This document shows positions 6,499 through 8,913 of a stretch of DNA of 8,913 nt, in pieces. The stretch comes from Candidatus Aerophobota bacterium (GTDB lineage Bacteria > Aerophobota > Aerophobia > Aerophobales > B3-G15), in assembly GCA_021163905.1 (NCBI GenBank), contig JAGGTG010000086.1:1-8913 (forward strand), given 5' to 3'. The number at the start of each line of letters is the position of its first letter. Position 1 is the stretch's first letter. Position numbers and translations under genes: made by a program. The notes under the pieces were generated by a model. The model searched no databases and had not been told where the DNA came from. It saw only the letters and a program-made list of their open reading frames with translations.

Positions 6499-6633
6499 AT
6501 GGCTAATAAAACTTACAGAAACCGGTTTCCGGTAAGTAAGCTTAACCGTAAGGAAAATTTGAAAAAAGGAAAACTTCCCTGGCTTCCAAGAATAAGTGGA
6601 AGAAAGGATAAAGGGATTTCACGCAGAGGATAA
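6499..6633 (+). CDS. Small, highly basic 44-aa protein of unknown function
   Basis: An open frame of 45 codons starts with MANKTYRNRFPVSKL and ends GISRRG before TAA. AAGGAG at 6488-6493 lies 5 nt before the ATG, and the frame fills the gap between the CsoR-family gene (33 bp upstream) and the second epimerase (32 bp downstream), so it is very likely translated. It has 8 Lys and 7 Arg against 1 Glu and 1 Asp, a single Trp in a LPWLP segment (26-30), no Cys or His, and no hydrophobic stretch. The composition suggests nucleic-acid or ribosome binding, like small basic ribosome-associated proteins, but I recognise no family. It is unlikely to be a membrane peptide. Confidence 0.7.
   Translation: MANKTYRNRFPVSKLNRKENLKKGKLPWLPRISGRKDKGISRRG
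6518..6533. repeat. GC-rich palindrome within the 44-aa gene
   Basis: GAAACCGGTTTC (6518-6529) is a perfect 12-bp palindrome, and the overlapping ACCGG-TTT-CCGGT (6521-6533) can form a short tight hairpin. Its GC content stands out from the surrounding AT-rich sequence. It lies early in the small gene and could be an operator for the adjacent CsoR-family regulator, an RNA structure, or simply the coding of Arg-Asn-Arg-Phe-Pro. Confidence 0.35.
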
Positions 6634-6665
6634 ATAATCACTTTATTTTTTAAGAGGAGAGGGAA

Positions 6666-7631
6666 ATGAAAATAGGCTTATTTATTGTGCAATTTTTTAG
6701 AATGAGTCTGGATGAGGTTCTGGATCTTGCCGTTAAAAAAAGCCTTGAAGCTATTGAAATAGGCACAGGTAACTACTGCACTCAACCCAAACACTGTGAT
6801 CTGGAAGAGCTTTTATCCAGTAAAGAAAGGCTTAAGGAATTTAAGTTTAAAATTGAGGATCGAGGTTTAACTATCAGTGCTCTTTCCTGCCATGGAAACT
6901 CTCTTCATCCTCAGGTAGAGATTGCTTCCAGACATCAGAAGGTATTTAGAGATACTATAGTTCTTGCAGAAAAATTGGGGGTTAAAAGGGTGATTAATTT
7001 TTCAGGATGTCCGGGAGATTCAGAAAGTTCCATGTATCCTAACTGGGTGGTTTGTCCCTGGCCAGATGATTTCAGTAAAGTTGTAAAATGGCAATGGGAG
7101 AAAAAGATTATTCCCTACTGGGAAAAGGAGGTAAAATTTGCACAGGATCATGGAGTTAAAATCTGTATTGAAATGCATCCGGGTTTTTCTGTTTATAACA
7201 CTGAAACCTTACTTCGCTTAAGAAGTACAGTCGGTGATACAATTGGGGCAAATTTTGATCCAAGCCACCTCTTCTGGCAGGGAATAGATCCTGTAAGTTC
7301 AATAAGAAAACTGGGAAATGCTATATATCATGTACATATTAAGGATGTAGGAATTGATCCTGTTAATACCTCTTTTAACGGTGTTCTTGACACAAAGTCC
7401 TATTCTAAGGTTAACGAAAGATCCTGGGTTTTCAGAACCATCGGATACGGCCATGATTATAAGACCTGGAAGGATATAATAACTGCACTGCGTATGGTGG
7501 GTTATGATGATGTCTTATCTATTGAACATGAAGATGCCCTTTTATCTTTAGAAGAGGGATTTGAAAAAGCAGTTGACTTTTTAAAGCAGATAGTTTTAAG
7601 GGAAAAACCGGGAAAGATGTGGTGGGACTGA
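6666..7631 (+). CDS. Second sugar phosphate isomerase/epimerase, long TIM-barrel form
   Basis: Predicted cytosolic metal-dependent (alpha/beta)8 enzyme of 321 aa, same superfamily as the protein at 5308-6168 but clearly not a recent duplicate. Candidate metal ligands are E169 (CIEMHPGF), D198 with H201 (NFDPSH), H224 (HVHIKD) and E287 (SIEHED). A long insert with CPGDSESSMYPNW and several tryptophans (about 115-152) separates the third strand from the catalytic glutamate; a second insert at about 228-256 follows the histidine strand. These inserts are what lengthen it over the usual 260-290 aa and may form the substrate pocket. The family includes 3-keto-glycoside and inositol-related epimerases or isomerases; the exact reaction is not readable. 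AGGAG at 6655-6659 is 6 nt before the ATG. It likely acts with the first epimerase on a sugar brought in by the divergent importer. Confidence 0.87.
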   Translation: MKIGLFIVQFFRMSLDEVLDLAVKKSLEAIEIGTGNYCTQPKHCDLEELLSSKERLKEFKFKIEDRGLTISALSCHGNSLHPQVEIASRHQKVFRDTIVLAEKLGVKRVINFSGCPGDSESSMYPNWVVCPWPDDFSKVVKWQWEKKIIPYWEKEVKFAQDHGVKICIEMHPGFSVYNTETLLRLRSTVGDTIGANFDPSHLFWQGIDPVSSIRKLGNAIYHVHIKDVGIDPVNTSFNGVLDTKSYSKVNERSWVFRTIGYGHDYKTWKDIITALRMVGYDDVLSIEHEDALLSLEEGFEKAVDFLKQIVLREKPGKMWWD

Positions 7632-7645
7632 TTATTTAAATCATT

Positions 7646-8242
7646 ATGTCTTTATATGAACTAAAAGGTCCTATCTGGCTTATGCAACCCATCCCTTATT
7701 TCGGGGAAGAACTTCAAGGAAAGTGGTTAGTGGAGCCAAAATTTGATGGATGGAGATTGCAGATAATAAAGTATCAGGATAGTAGGATAGAATTCTGGGG
7801 CAGAAGGCTTGAGAAAAATCCTAACTGGACAGATAAACTTAAATATCTAATAGAGCCTGCAAAGAAAATTTTTCCTCCAGGAACTTTAATAGATGCTGAA
7901 CTTTGTTCTACAAAAGGTAGAAGATTCATTCCCTCTCTTTTAGCAAAGAATCCAAAAGCGGACCCTCTTATCTATATCTTTGATGTTATTTTTTATGAAG
8001 GCAGGTTTACAGGCAATCTTCCTCTTTGGAAACGTAAAAAGATAATTCAGGAAATTAGTTTAGAATTGCCATTTTATAAGACTAAATGGAAACGTTTAAC
8101 CAATTTAGAGGAAGATCTTACTAAAATGGTAAAAGAGGGACATGAGGGTATAGTAGTGAAAAAACTTTCCTCTAAATATGAGCTATCCAAGGATGGTCCT
8201 ATGGCCACAGCAGACTGGAGAAAAATAAAACCGGGGAGGTGA
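7646..8242 (+). CDS. ATP-dependent ligase-type nucleotidyltransferase, adenylation domain only
   Basis: A 198-aa protein with the complete core motifs of ATP-dependent DNA/RNA ligases. Motif I is KFDGWR with catalytic K32, motif III region FWGRR at 50-54, DAEL at 83-86, YIFDVIF at 110-116, motif IV EGIVVK at 167-172, and motif V WRKIKP at 191-196. The chain stops 2 residues after motif V, so the OB-fold domain with motif VI, which most ligases need for the first step with ATP and for DNA clamping, is absent. The sequence shows no frameshift signature: the next frame downstream has its own ribosome site and does not resemble an OB domain. Start is the only ATG near the upstream stop (14-bp gap), with no visible ribosome site, so reinitiation after the epimerase gene is likely. 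No Ku, polymerase or phosphoesterase gene accompanies it here. It could act on nicked DNA, RNA ends, or use the downstream protein as partner. Confidence 0.85.
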   Translation: MSLYELKGPIWLMQPIPYFGEELQGKWLVEPKFDGWRLQIIKYQDSRIEFWGRRLEKNPNWTDKLKYLIEPAKKIFPPGTLIDAELCSTKGRRFIPSLLAKNPKADPLIYIFDVIFYEGRFTGNLPLWKRKKIIQEISLELPFYKTKWKRLTNLEEDLTKMVKEGHEGIVVKKLSSKYELSKDGPMATADWRKIKPGR

Positions 8243-8247
8243 AAAAA

Positions 8248-8742
8248 ATGGCTGTAGGAAGATTTCAGGTGATGGCAACCCTTCAGGCAGCAAGAGCTTT
8301 TCTGCTTGGATTTCCTCTGGAATCAGCTAAAAGCTGGGGCCTGAACAGAGCTATATTTTACGCTGCTGCAAAAAGAGGATTCAAAAAAGCTATTCCTCCA
8401 GAAAAAATTGGCCTGCCCAAATTAAAAGGAAAAATAGAACCAAAGTTAAGAGAACAGATAACCAAAACTTTTAAACCAATAACCCTGGGAGATGAAATGG
8501 CCTACAGTGTAGAAATAGATGGTATTACCTATTTTGTAATTGGCGATAAAATCCAGACTCCCGAGGATTTCTCAAAGCAAATTGAATCACGATTCCAGGG
8601 AAAATTCAATCAGGCCTGGCAGGAGGCTCTGGAGCACTGCAAAAAATACGATGAGGGAATTTTAAAATCCCAGAGGTATTTTTATGAGATGGTCTATAAA
8701 CCAGCCAGAGATAAGTTAGCCAAGCAATGGAGTTCTATTTAA
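8248..8742 (+). CDS. Uncharacterised 164-aa protein coupled to the ligase gene
   Basis: I do not recognise a family. The start at 8248 is set by GGGGAGGTGA, which ends 5 nt before this ATG and contains the ligase stop codon; an in-frame GTG at 8239 lies inside that ribosome site and is unlikely. Residues 1-50 look helical, with a basic and small-residue-rich face (LQAARAFLLGF, NRAIFYAAAKRGFKK). Residues 50-66 form a Pro/Lys-rich linker. Residues 80-103 look like beta strands (AYSVEIDGITYFVIGDKI). Residues 105-160 look helical and charged. It has no signal peptide, no membrane helix, no Cys cluster (a single Cys near 131) and no Ku- or LigD-phosphoesterase-like motif. Its close coupling to a ligase lacking an OB domain suggests a nucleic-acid-binding or clamp partner; this is inference from position and charge only. 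Confidence 0.8.
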   Translation: MAVGRFQVMATLQAARAFLLGFPLESAKSWGLNRAIFYAAAKRGFKKAIPPEKIGLPKLKGKIEPKLREQITKTFKPITLGDEMAYSVEIDGITYFVIGDKIQTPEDFSKQIESRFQGKFNQAWQEALEHCKKYDEGILKSQRYFYEMVYKPARDKLAKQWSSI

Positions 8743-8913
8743 TTTAATAAGTATAACAAAAATAGATTTTATCTGCCAAAAACAAAAAATCTATCCGGAT
8801 ACCCGCCTTTTCACAGACTAATCTGTCCTTTAAATTTTTCTAATTGTATGGTGCATTATTTTATGATATAAAAAAACCTTGACAGAAAAATAGAAGTTGG
8901 GTAGATATTCAAG
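8743..8913. other. AT-rich tail with an inverted repeat, no gene seen
   Basis: After the last stop the 171-bp tail holds an inverted repeat, ATAGATTTT (8762-8770) with AAAATCTAT (8786-8794) around a 15-nt loop. It is followed by CCGGATACCCG and not by a T-run, so it is a poor intrinsic terminator. No open frame with a ribosome site is visible. A promoter-like sequence occupies the extreme right end. Confidence 0.6.
8879..8907 (+). promoter_or_regulatory. Promoter-like sequence at the right edge
   Basis: TTGACA (8879-8884), a 17-nt spacer and TAGATA (8902-8907) suggest a rightward promoter for a gene beyond the window. The -35 box is perfect, the -10 box is mediocre. The stretch CTTGACAGAAAAA around the -35 is identical to that of the leftward regulator promoter at 4435. 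Confidence 0.5.

Noticed and set aside
8239..8247. GTG start for the last gene, overlapping the ligase stop
   Set aside because: The GTG is part of the GGGGAGGTGA ribosome site, which is ideally placed for the ATG at 8248.
8239..8742. The protein downstream of the ligase as a frameshifted OB domain, Ku or LigD phosphoesterase
   Set aside because: It has its own strong ribosome site, no motif VI-like or OB-like pattern, and no Ku or phosphoesterase signature that I can see.
8762..8794. Inverted repeat after the last gene as an intrinsic terminator
   Set aside because: The stem is AT-rich, the loop is 15 nt and no T-run follows, so I list it only as a repeat within the tail.

Overview
The window is an AT-rich bacterial segment. 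It carries a sugar-uptake operon on the minus strand and a mixed seven-gene operon on the plus strand. The two diverge from a shared 357-bp control region (4256-4612). Strong AGGAGG-type ribosome sites, tight gene packing and sigma70-like promoters mark it as bacterial. The substrate-binding protein has a cleavable Sec signal but no lipobox cysteine. That fits a diderm or deep-branching anaerobic heterotroph better than a typical Gram-positive. Gene content resembles sugar-fermenting anaerobes of the Atribacterota/Thermotogota/Dictyoglomota kind, but this is an impression and no gene here fixes the phylum.

Minus strand, in transcription order: a LacI-family regulator (4255-3215), two MalF/MalG-type permeases overlapping by 4 bp (3132-2275 and 2278-1448), and a family-1 sugar-binding protein (1343-72). 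A perfect 40-bp palindrome lies just beyond the last stop (6-45). No ATPase subunit is present, so the importer must borrow one. The regulator probably controls this operon; a repeated AACGTTAC motif sits at its predicted start site and inside its first codons.

Plus strand: a near-consensus promoter (4567-4594) lies so close to the first gene that the transcript should be almost leaderless. The genes are a short QueG-like double [4Fe-4S] protein, a xylose-isomerase-like TIM-barrel epimerase/isomerase, a CsoR/CstR-family regulator lacking the copper-ligand histidine, a previously uncalled 44-aa very basic peptide, a second and larger TIM-barrel epimerase/isomerase, an ATP-dependent ligase reduced to its adenylation domain, and a 164-aa protein I do not recognise. 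All gaps are 33 bp or less. A 171-bp tail follows, with another promoter-like sequence at its very end.

The sugar importer and the two epimerase-like enzymes plausibly serve one carbohydrate pathway, with other steps encoded elsewhere. The most novel-looking element is the last pair: a minimal nucleotidyltransferase with no OB domain, translated in close coupling with an orphan partner that could supply the missing function. The basic 44-residue peptide and the altered CsoR-family sensor are secondary points of interest.
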